A DNA stretch of 64,000 bases from Echinarachnius parma (taxonomy: Eukaryota > Echinodermata > Echinoidea > Clypeasteroida > Echinarachniidae): NCBI GenBank assembly GCA_037951105.1, contig JBAMJV010003056.1, positions 1-64,000 of the forward strand, in the 5' to 3' direction. The position numbers and the translations under genes are program-made. Within the stretch, counting starts at the first letter, position 1. Each line of letters begins with the position of its first letter. The notes beneath the pieces were generated by a model. It searched no databases and was not told the DNA's origin. It was given only the letters and a program-made list of their open reading frames with translations. Below, in pieces: positions 1-10,800 of this stretch.

Positions 1-166
1 CCCACCTTGTGAGGTGGGGTGGGGGGGGGGGGGGGGGGGTGCATACCCCGCATACGCCCGTTGTCTACACCCCTGGTTCTTGGTATCGTTTTTCATTGGA
101 AAGGACACTATCCGATGGACATAATCGTTTTTTTACTTTATTGGGCCACCCTGTATAACTCGCCGT
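1..166. repeat. Poly-G element fragment and right half of a TACAGGGTGGCCC fold-back
   Basis: 1-75 (CCCACCTTGTGAGG, poly-G, GTTGTCTACACCCCTG) matches the block at 47695-47772. 76-166 is the right end of the palindromic family complete at 2108-2597. Confidence 0.7.
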
Positions 167-187
167 CTTACGGCGTCCAGTCAACAG

Positions 188-305
188 CAACACCACCACC
201 ACCACCATCACCACCAACACCACCACCACCACCACCACCACCACCGTGCTACCACCACCAACAACAACACCACCAACAACAACAACGACAACCACAACCA
301 CAACT
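188..305. repeat. (CAC/CAA)n microsatellite
   Basis: Imperfect trinucleotide tract. Confidence 0.92.
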
Positions 306-502
306 ACTTTTAGATTAATAAAGACTTGAAGATGTAGGCGTAAAATTGAATGATTTTACATTTTCTTTAATCTCTAATTTATTGGTATAATCGTATTAAG
401 GAAAAGGCATAGTGCAGGCATTCAAACAGGTATAACGATAACATTATACATGTATGTCATAACCTGTACAAAGTACAAAATATAACACAATTTGACATTA
501 TA

Positions 503-818
503 CAGGGTGGCCCAGAAAAAAACGTAACGGGGCACTTCCCAAAATTATAGTAACAAAACGATTATGTCCATCGGATAGAGTGTCCTTTCCAATGAAAAAC
601 GATACCAAGAAAAGAAAATTTGGTCGTGTAGTTTTTGTTTTACGGCGCTCTGAGTGATACCATGCATGTCATGCTCCCATTTTTGTCAATTTTTACCAAG
701 TCAGTGCCTGATAAATCGCATTTACTGCCCGTCATAGCATTGAACAACGAGCAATTCGCGCGCTATTGTTATTGTGCATTCAGCTGTGTGCCGAGAGAAT
801 GGGCATTTGTGTTTGGAT
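503..818. repeat. Left half of the TACAGGGTGGCCC fold-back element
   Basis: Starts TACAGGGTGGCCCAGAAA and follows the copy at 2108 through CAGTGCCTGATAAATCGCA to about 818, then diverges. 819-1377 is AT-rich with scattered GAAATTGAATG words; no feature recognised. Confidence 0.75.
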
Positions 819-1377
819 AAGCGTGTCATTCAATTCCGCGAAATTGAGCCGAAGGCTTGCAATTGTGGTTCAAAATTGCATTTTGTTCATACGATTTAGC
901 TCTTCGGTGATTTACCACTTTTTGCATTCAATAAAAAAAACACGCTATTTTGCATTCAATTTCGCCAACGGATTTCACGGAAGGCGGTATTAGGCGTAAT
1001 CACGAATTTTCTCGCTTTAAATTGAATGACAATTTTACGAAATAGAAACACGTTTTAAATCGAATGAAAACAAAATGTTTTCGAATGATTGTTATTTGAA
1101 TTATTGAATTCTAATGCTAAAAAATGAATTTGAACTGCAAAATACAGCTGCGGTGACAAAATCGGCGAAATTGAATGCACACAAAATGAATTCGTGTGGC
1201 CAACTTACGAAATAATATGACCGAGAAATCCTATATAGTTGTATATATATAGCAATACAAATTTAGTTCAGAGAATTTAACAAACTTAGTTGTCAAACTG
1301 GCCCCATATTCATGAAACCTCGCTTGCTTATAGTTCATTGTGTATTTTAAATGTGTAGTTATTGAGCAACACACACT

Positions 1378-2083
1378 GGGCCGTATGCATAAAAACAAGC
1401 AATTGCTTGTGCTAGCCTTTTGCTTGAATCGGTATGCACACAAACAAGCAATTGCTTGTAAGCAAAAGCTTTTGCTTACAAGCACAAGCAATTGCTTACG
1501 GCTCGTAAGCAAATGCTTACCAAACAAGCAATTGCTTAAAACCGTATGCATAAAACGAACCTTTTACTTGTCTTGATAAGCATTTGCTTGCGTTTTTTCA
1601 AGCACCTCTGGACCAGCTTGAGCTCTTGCTTACTCAGGGCATTCGCGTTTAAGGATCATATTTTCATACCGTTTCAGGATGATTACAAGCTCCTTATTTC
1701 AGAAATTATGTTGTGATTTCATATTTAATCAAATTCCTGTTATTTTAGACTTTTTACGGCAATTTTTGTCCATCGATCTGCACAGAAACCCCCCTGATGC
1801 TCTGTGCTGTTTCTTCGCTATTTGCGTAAGAAAAAAATACTACCGCCAGGTCGGGCACGAAGCATTGTTGTCCTGCAGTACGATGTTCGCACAACCGTAA
1901 CGATCCTTTGTCCAACACGTAAGCAAATGCTTGGCAGTGCAAGCAAAAGGTTTGAGCACAAGCAAAAGCCTGTGCATATGAATTCAAGCAATTGCTTGAA
2001 CTTGATCTTTTGCTTGACAAGCTCTTGCTTGTGCTTAAAGCAATTGCTTATAAGCAATTGCTTGTCTTTATGCATACGGCCCA
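1378..2083. mobile_element. 706-bp TIR element built from AAGCAATTGCTTG palindromes
   Basis: Ends GGGCCGTATGCATAAA and its inverse. More than a dozen AGCAATTGCT or AGCAAATGCT words cluster in both arms; the 1600-1900 middle is unrelated. Confidence 0.82.
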
Positions 2084-2107
2084 GTTTTCCTATATAGCCC
2101 CTAACTA

Positions 2108-2597
2108 TACAGGGTGGCCCCCAAAAAACGGAACGGACCACTTCGCAAAATGTACTAACAAAATAAGTATGTCCATTAGATAGGGTATCTTTTCCAATTA
2201 AAAACGATACCAAGAACAGTAATTTTGGTCGTGTAGTTGTTGTTTTAGGGCCCTCTGAGTGACGCCATGTCAGGCTCCCATTTTTGTCAATTTTTGACCA
2301 ATTCAGTGCCTGATAAATCGCACTTACTGCCCGTCATAGCATTGAACAACGAGCAATACGCGCGCTATTGTAAGTGTACATTCAGCTGTGTGCCGAGAGA
2401 ATGGGCATGGTTGTTTGATGATATGACGGGCAGTAAGTGCGATTTATCAGGCACTGAAAACAAAAATTACACGACCAAAATTACTGTTCTTGGTATCGCA
2501 CTTCATTGGAAAAGATACCCTCTCCAATGGACATTATCATTTTGTTAATATATTTTGGGAAGTGCCCCGTTCCGTTTTTTTGGGGGGCTACCCTGTA
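2108..2597. mobile_element. Complete TACAGGGTGGCCC fold-back element (490 bp)
   Basis: TIR TACAGGGTGGCCCCCAAAAA with inverse at 2597, flanked by TA; the inner arms (CAGTGCCTGATAAATCGCAC / GTGCGATTTATCAGGCACTG) also pair. The 93-aa ORF inside is palindrome read-through. Confidence 0.85.
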
Positions 2598-2730
2598 TAG
2601 GGTCAACTGGGTAAGCCTAAGGTGCACTCTAAGTTAACCTTAGTTAGCAACTAGAATAACTGTGTATAATTCTTAACCACGTCATCCAAAATAGGCTAAT
2701 TAAGCAAGGAACTAAACTCCCGGGCTTTTA

Positions 2731-3232
2731 TAGGTTTTCCCATCCATTTTCAAACAATCGTCATTCAATTTCGATAATTGTTAACTTCAATTTCGTCTCG
2801 GAAATGTGTGGCTTTCAGTTTGTCATGTTCAATTTCGTCTATCAGCACCCAATTTCGTTTGTTCCCAATCAAATTCGTGTTTGTCATATACATTTTAGTC
2901 AAAGGGAATTCGATTTCGTCCAATCGCAGACTGTGTGGCAGAAAGTGATGATCAATTTCGTCATTTTGCGATCGATTTCGTTCTTTCTCGTTCAAATTCG
3001 TCTCACATTAGCAAGCTGTGATTGGTATTGAATTTTGGTATGAAATATCTTGTTAATCATCACACTATGGCTGATTGTTGTGAGATATACATGTATTGTC
3101 ATGGGTTGGTTGTAAATAATGTCTATCATATAATTGATCAACATGTTCAGTCATGATAACTCCCAGCGCTTATCAATGAATGAATGAATGAATGCATCAA
3201 TCAATCAATCAATCTATAAATCAATCAATCAG

Positions 3233-3272
<40 letters not shown>

Positions 3273-3686
3273 CCAATAAATAAATCAATCAATCAATCAA
3301 CCAATAAATCAATCAATCAATCAATCAATCAATAATTCAATCACTTTCAAGTTTGAATTGCAAGTGAAATGCACGGTAAAATGTTGCATTTTCACAATGC
3401 ATCTATACTACGGGACGAATTTGAATGGGAAATTCTTGAAATCGATTGAACAATGATGAATTCGAACATAACATTGCCCACTTAATCGCCATGTGGGACG
3501 AATTTCATTGCACAATGACGAAATAGAATGACCAAATTTTAAAGTTGATTGGTCATTGACCAATTTGAACGATGAATGACTAAATTGTATATAACAATTG
3601 CACGTTCAGGATTTCTCGGGACGAAATTGAAGTTAACAATTATCGAAATTGAATGACGATTGTTTGAAAATGGATGGGAAAACCTA
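2731..3686. mobile_element. Fold-back element, TIR TAGGTTTTCCC, TA target duplication
   Basis: TAGGTTTTCCCATCCATTTT at the left end is inverted at the right end and arms pair for about 280 bp; interior holds the (TCAA)n tract and an ATTTCGT-rich arm. Same TIR family as 63198-63600. Confidence 0.82.
3165..3340. repeat. (TCAA)n microsatellite
   Basis: Tetranucleotide tract inside the fold-back element at 2731-3686. Confidence 0.95.
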
Positions 3687-4256
3687 TAGTAACAAAATAA
3701 GTATATCCATTGGATATAGGGTATCTTTTCCAATGAAAAACGATACCAAGAACAGTAATTTTGGTCGTGTAGTTGTTGTTTTAGACGCCATGTCAGGCTA
3801 CCATTTTTGTCAATTTCTGACCAATTCAGTGCCTGATAAATCGCACTTACTGCCCGTCATATCATTGAACAACGAGCAATACGCGCGCTATTGTAAGTGT
3901 ACATTCAGCTGTGTGCCGAGAGAATGGGCATGGTTGTTTTATGATATGACGGGCAGTAAGTGCGATTTATCAGGCACTGAAAACAAAAATTACACGACCA
4001 AAATTACTGTTCTTGGTATCGCACTTCATTGGAAAAGATACCCTCTTCGATGGACATTATCATTTTGTTAATATATTTTGGGAAGTGCCCCGTTCCGTTT
4101 TTTTGGGGGGCCACCCTGTATAGGGTCAACTGGGTAAGCCTTAGGTGCACTCTAAGTTAACCTTAGTTAGCAACTAGAATAACTGTGTATAATTCTTAAC
4201 CACGTCATCCAAAATAGGCTAATTAAGCAAGGAACTAAACTCCCGGGCTTTTATTA
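3687..4256. repeat. Direct duplicate of 2156-2730
   Basis: Follows 2156-2730 almost base for base through the fold-back right half and the following TAGGGTCAACTGGGTAAGCC block to CTCCCGGGCTTTTAT. 4257-4670 is AT-rich without recognised features. Confidence 0.85.
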
Positions 4257-4670
4257 ATATGGGCCCAGGTTTATATCGTTTCGATGTTTTGTGGTAAAGT
4301 TAAACATGATTAAAAAGTTTATAAAAATATAATTCAAGACCATTGCATATATTTTCACCGTTTTAATATAATTATACACATGTATGTTGAAGTTTGTCAT
4401 GTAGACATTGTTAAAGAAACGGTCCAAACTGAAATCAGTATAATACAAATCATAATTCTAATTGAAATAGCATTCATGTAGTAGTTTTTATAATCATAAC
4501 GGTGCTTATCGAACATTATTAGTGACATAAGTGATTATAGGCTTATACAGGCGTGTTGTGCGTTTACTTTTATTACAGTATATTTTCCCTAAAATATTTG
4601 AATTTGTTTATTAACGTTTATATAATATTCAAGCAGAATCGTGCGTGAGCAAAAGAGCTGAACAGCAGGG

Positions 4671-4853
4671 GCGGATCTAACTTTTAGCTAAGGGGGGGGG
4701 GGGGGGGGGGTTTGACCCAATGACGATGCGGATACTGTGTGGGACTGTGGGTCTGGACACATGATGGCGTTTTTTCACTTGGCAGCCCAAGGGGGGGGGG
4801 GGGTTAAACCTCCTAACCCCCCCCCCCCCCCCGTAATAGATCCGCCACTGAAC
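4671..4853. mobile_element. Short TIR element, ends CAGTGGCGGATCTA-like
   Basis: GGGGCGGATCTAACTTTTAG at left, GTAATAGATCCGCCACTG at right, poly-G/poly-C inside. Confidence 0.75.
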
Positions 4854-5743
4854 AGTCAAACAACTCTACAACGTAGATGTCAGGGCTGATATTCAATTCA
4901 ATACTTAGCTGAAGTAAGAAATTTACTCAGCATTTTGCTAGGCTGAGAACTTATTTATCTCGCAATGATAATATACTTTTACTTCAGTAGTAAAACACAA
5001 TCCAACTTGTACAGTATAATGCGCTTCGGAATAGAATGTCTACATTGATAGCGCAATATAAATGCTCGTCTATTATTATTATTATTATTATCATTAAATT
5101 ATGAAGACATAAATTATGACGAGTCAAAATTTTGGTAAGATTTTCAGTTGATGAATTAACTGAATCCCAAACTGGGCTAAGTAAGTAAACTGCTTAAACT
5201 TTGACTTAATTAAGTATGGAATTGAATAAGCGCGCGGTGTGTGTTCAACAAGGTACTAGAATCATAAATTACCCTAAAAGCTCCCTCAAGTTGCCAGGGT
5301 AACATTGTCAAAACCCACAAAACTTAATTAGAAATCTATAGTGGTTCTCTCAAATCATAGACCAATATTACCAATTGAAGCATGGAACAGGTAATTTTCT
5401 TCAAATTTCCCTTTCGTTAAAACATATTTACGATTTAAATATTCGGATTTTGACTATCCACTGGATAGTGCAATGAGTTAACGAATACTTGCTCATTTCT
5501 CGGCCATATAAAACCCATTTAAGGTGAATTTTCACGCAATACTAATATTGACTATAAGGGCTATAAGGGGACATATTCAGATCACAAAACTACTCATTTG
5601 ATAAATCATTCATCACTTTTGGCACATGCCAACAAAGTTACTAGACCCTGTTCCGCGCCGGAAGCAGTTTTGGATTGGGGGGGGCAAAACCCTAAGGGGG
5701 CTCACGATTTATGTATTTAGGGGCTCATACCCAACCACACTCA

Positions 5744-6283
5744 GGGGCGGATCTAGCTTTTTGCTAAGGGGGGGCTTTGACCTAATGACGATGCGGAGCA
5801 TCGTCCACGAGCCGCGAAGCGGCGATTTTTTTTGCTATTTTGAACACCCGTAAGTGATTTTTTTTTCACCTTTTTTTCACTTTCGTCCACGAGCCGCGAA
5901 GCGGCGATTTTTTTTGCTATTTTCAACCCCCGTAAGTGATTTTTTCACCTTTTTTTCACTTTCGTCCACGAGCCGCGAAGCGGCGAATTTTGTTGCTATT
6001 TTGAACACCGGTAAGTGATTTTTTTCACCTTTTTTTCACTTTCGTCCACGAGCCGCGAAGCGGCGATTTTTTTTTCCTATTTTCAACCCCCGTAAGTGAT
6101 TTTTTTGCACTTTTTTTTCTTCACTTTCATCCATGAGCCGGCGATTTTTTTTGCACTTTTGAACCCCCGTAAGTGATTTTGTTTCACTTTTTTCACTGAT
6201 ACATTTTCACTTGGCAGCCCAAGGGGGGGGGGGGGTTTAAACCCCCTAAACCCCCCCCCCCCCCCCGTAGATCCGCCACTGAC
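5744..6283. mobile_element. Larger copy of the GCGGATCTA element with internal tandem repeat
   Basis: Same ends as 4671-4853. Contains five copies of an approximately 80-bp unit (CGTCCACGAGCCGCGAAGCG ... CCCCGTAAGTGA) at 5808-6190. A truncated relative is at 36360-36535. Confidence 0.8.
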
Positions 6284-6294
6284 ACTCACAGGGT

Positions 6295-6920
6295 TGCCAA
6301 CTTTGAGCCAGAGGTGAGACTGAGACATTCCGAGGATAAAGCGACCAAGCCCGAGTGAGCGAAGTGACAGAGCGGGGTGGGGTAGGGGGTGAGAGGAGGG
6401 TGTCCCCCCTCCCACGGTAGGGAGCTTTTGCATTTTGGGACTTGAAATTGTGCAATCTGGTGCATAAAACTTCAACCATATGTCACATTATATATGATCC
6501 AACAACATAGCTGACGGCCAAAAATGAGTCCCGAAGGAGCGAAGCTAGCGACCGAGGGCTGGGGTAGAGTCAGAGGGGGAGGGTTTGGGAGGGGGTATCC
6601 CCCTCCCACGGAGAAGATTTTGCATTTATATACTTACAGCCCAAAATGAGTGCCGAGGGAGCGAAGTGACCGAGGGCTGGGGCAGAGTCAGAGGGGGAGG
6701 GCTTGGGAGGGGGTATCCCCCTCCCACGGGGAAGATTTTGCATTTATATACTTGAAATGGTGCAATTTGGTGCACGTCACACAAGCATCCAGAGCAATGC
6801 CAGCTAGCCTACACGGGAACTACGTGGCCCGGTACAGAAAAAAGTACTCACCCCAGACCATACGCAAGTTACACAACAAACTGAGATAATCTGTTCGCGC
6901 GCGTAGCGCGCAGCGAAAAC
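6295..6920. repeat. Dispersed repeat with GAGGGAGCGAAGTGACCGAG motif
   Basis: Related blocks occur at 47040-47560 and, inverted, 59860-60000 and 63800-63960. Ends in a CGCGCGTAGCGCGCAGCGAA segment. No coding content. 7020-7125 that follows is poly-G/poly-C with GGGGCAAAAACGCG. Confidence 0.75.
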
Positions 6921-7196
6921 ATAATTGGATGTTTAAATTAGTTTTTAAACGTCAGAATTATCAAGTCTTAGCTCAAACATTTTATTGTTTCTTTCCCACT
7001 CTTCTTCTTTTTTTTCTTTTTGTTTAGGGGGGGGGGGGGGGGCTTTTTGGGGGGGCAAAAACGCGTTTTGCCCCCCCCACTTTTTGGATTGGGGGGGCGG
7101 CCGCCCCCCCTGCCCCCCCACTTCCGGCGCCTATGCCCTTAAAGTATGGAATTGAATAAGTGCGTTCAACATGGTACCTCCGTAAAACTATAATGA

Positions 7197-7202
7197 TTTA
7201 TT
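7197..7202 (-). terminator. Poly(A) signal AATAAA for the cysteine protease
   Basis: AATAAA on the minus strand 40 nt after the stop codon (TTTCAAATAAATCATT). Position fits a short 3' UTR. The surrounding text (7140-7215) resembles a dispersed repeat also present near 5220-5300, so the signal may have been supplied by a repeat. Confidence 0.5.
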
Positions 7203-7241
7203 TGAAAAGCGCCCTCAAGTTGATGTGACGACATGATTCCT

Positions 7242-7429
7242 TTAAACGACTTGGACGTAGGTGGCGTCCGTGGCAACCCCGCAGTTGTTATCCTTCATGC
7301 TGATCATGATGAAGCCGTTGTTGCCCCAGTAACTGGACCAAGAGTTCTTGATGAGGAAATAGTCCTGGTCGTCCAGAGTACCGTAGCCCACAGCCAGGAC
7401 TGCGTGGTCCAGGTCTTTAGTTGTGTTAC
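7242..7429 (-). CDS. Cysteine protease exon 11 (catalytic His/Asn, stop)
   Basis: 188 nt, acceptor atctag/GT, stop TAA. It encodes residues 487-548 with His495 in LDHAVLAVGYG, Asn515 in KNSWSSYWGNNGF, and the C-terminal NNCGVATDATYVQVV usual for the family. Confidence 0.93.
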
Positions 7430-7586
7430 CTAGATATATTAGATAGATTGACATTACATAATCAAGATATGCACATAATTTAGAGCACCAATCATGAACA
7501 TTATTATTACAATATTGAATGCGTTTTTCGTATTATTATCATTTTTTCTCAATTTGTATCCTTATTTTGTTGGTATCATCATCATT

Positions 7587-7618
<32 letters not shown>

Positions 7619-7812
7619 GATAATAATTATTATTATTAATATTATTATCATTATCATCATTATTATTATTATTATTATTATCATTATTTTATTATTATTA
7701 TTATTATTATTATAATAATTATTATTATTATTATAATCAACAAATTCTACATCATCATCGTCACCGATCAGCACTATCATCATCATCATCACCACCATCA
7801 TCGTCATCATCG

Positions 7813-7868
<56 letters not shown>

Positions 7869-10800
7869 GCCACTACCACTATCCCCCCACAATCACCACC
7901 ATTACCACCACAACCATAACCACCACCTTCCACCACCACCACCACCGACATCATTATTTTACGGTATCATCATCATTACATACCGCAGTTCTTATCGTAG
8001 AAGACGCCATAGGAATAGAAACTGAAATACGGTAGCGACGCGTCGATGGCAACGGCGACCGGACCGTGAGCGTAGAGGGCCTTCTTCAAATCTGTCTGAT
8101 TTCCGCTTTTGACCGTGGTGTAACTTTTCACCTTTGCAAGACCCTTGGTTTTGTTGAAATGGCATTTTCCATTCTGGAAATTTGGCAAATTTAGACGAGG
8201 AACACAAAGTTATATTGAATTCCTTAGACCAAATATTCTGTTATATGGCATTTTCCATTCTGGAGTTCGGGCAATGCAAAGATCATGAGCACAAAATCTG
8301 TATTAATATGATTTTATGATGACATTTTGCATTATTTATGTTTTTGTGTTATTATTGGTCTAAGGAATATATTATAAACTATTTACAATATATGCATTAT
8401 ATGCAACTTTACAATCGATTGCAACTCTTTCTGCAACGGGGCCCAGTCTCAGATCACTGCTGTAAATCGAACATGATGGGTTTGTCGCCATCTAGCGGGA
8501 ACCAAGCGTATCATTCAGCAGGGTCCAAACTGGACTACGTTTACAGCTAGCGCAGGAGCCTAAGTAGAGTAGTCTAGTTCTAGACTCTCGGAATTAATCT
8601 CCGCCACCCCGAAGAGCGATCACTGTGTATACAGATCTTCGAGGTGGCGAAGATTAATTCCGAGAGTCTAGAACTAGACTAAAGTAGAGCGACTTGAGCA
8701 CCCACAAAGTCCCCGTTTGTGTACTCTGCATAACACTGAGCCAGTGTGTATTATATATATTTATATATCTTTATATATGTTTTTTATATTGTTTTAACTG
8801 CCCCATGTAAGATCCAAACGTGCTAGTTTCCCATCCAATGCCCCCAAATCAATTAGTGCAACTTTAATTGTTTGTTTACCTGTCCCATGACATGAATGCT
8901 CCGTAAGTAGTTTCTATTTCCAGACCAGCGTTATCCTTCAACCACATGAATGCCCCCGTCAGCGGTGCCCCCGTCACACCCCCGTTCCCCTCCGCCCAGG
9001 TGCAGGCCACCAACATCTCTAATTTTCCCCATCTAATGCCCCCCCATAATCAAAAAGTGTAACTTTAAAGGGGACCACCAGGCAAAGAACAACACATAAT
9101 TATATGTTTTGGTACCGTTTTGTGATATCAAATAGATACCCAACATTGTGCAAAGGGCTGTGTAATTCATAAACAAAGCGATTAATTTCCACCACTTGCG
9201 GAACCACTACTATTTCCTGGTACCGTACGGGCCAAACATTTGCGAGTGCGCCAATGCTATTCACGCGTACGTTTGGAGACAATATAATCCCGTGAGATTC
9301 GTTCGCTCTGTACAAAGTAGTCTCGTACGTGCAGACCCATGAACGCATGCTGTAGAATGGTGATTACGTTTTCCAATTATATATTTTTTTCTGGAAACAT
9401 ATTTTTGTGAACTTGTTGATGGAATGGAATACTAAAGATGTTACCTTTCATTTATGAGAATATTATTTTGGGTGGTGGTATCCTTTAAATTGACCTGTCC
9501 TAGGTATGCTCCATACGTAGTCTCCGTTTCCAGACCCCCAATCTTCTTCAACCACTTGAACGACCCCTCCGCTGTTCCTCCGTCACACCCCCTGTTTCCC
9601 CTCCGCCCAGGTGCAGTCCACCAGCATCTACTCGGTTTCCCAATCAAATGCCCACCATAAATATTAAAGTGTAAATTTGTATTTGATTTACCTCTCCAAG
9701 GTATGATCCATACGTAGTCTCCGTTTCCAGACCCCCGTTCTTCTTCAACCACTCGAACGCCCCCTCCGCTGTGCCTCCGTCACACCCCCTGTTTCCCTCC
9801 GCCCAGGTGCAGTCCACCAGCATCTGCGGGGACAGCGTCACTCGCTGGTTGTACTTCGGTAACCAAGGCAACGAAAGAAAAATCATTTGTATTTCAATTT
9901 AAATGGAAAATGCAACAAAAGATCCGCTCGAAGATATTCATGTAACATTTTTTGTACGAACAAAATATAAGCATACATGCCGAAAATTAACTACACAATT
10001 CTGCACCTCGAATTGGATTTTTAATTTTCTCGAAAATTATATACGATTAATGTGACTTTAGTATAATATATTACATTACATTCAGCAATCAGCATATATT
10101 ATACAAAGACGGACAGGCCTTGTCAAAGTAATGTTCGTTCATAATACAATGTAGTAACCATAGTAACGTACCCTCATGAAATAGGCCCCTTCCATAGCCT
10201 CCGCTGCCCCGAAACTCCAGCACGACCCACAGATGGCTTGGTCCTTCACTGGACTAACAGCACCTAAATTAGAATTGATATACTTTTTGGGAAAGGATTC
10301 TTCTTATTCAATTAGCCGTTATCAACTTCTGCGGGTAATACTGTTAAAGTATCAATTCATTAAGGGTAAAGTGGGCGAGGGTAGTACACACTTTAAGAAT
10401 TGGAAATTAACTGGTAAAATAAACTAAGTCAAAACAGCAAGCAATCATACGGAACATTCAAGAACATAGAGTAGAATGAAGAGAGAACATAACAAGTTGA
10501 AGTCTGCATGGTATAGTGAATTATCAAATAAACGATTGTGAAACAAAATATAACCAGGAGAGAGCTGATAAGCACCTAAATTAGAATTGTAATTTTGGGA
10601 AAGGATTCTTCTTATTCAATTAGCCGTTATCAAATTCTTTGGGTATTATATTATCGAAACAAAATAATGAACATCGTACAAGAAACGATTATGGAAAACA
10701 AAATAACCAGGAGAGAGCTGATCAAACTTCATCGCATCGAGTTCATGTTTTACTAGAGCCGCATATGGCTTGGTCCTTCACTGGACTAACATCACCTAAA

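Noticed and set aside
3649..4071. 140-codon ORF and its relative at 2267-2548
   Set aside because: Spans the palindromic arms of the TACAGGGTGGCCC element; same peptide text appears in both element copies and has no domain.
7494..7954. Poly-Ile / poly-Met ORFs
   Set aside because: Translation of trinucleotide microsatellites within an intron.
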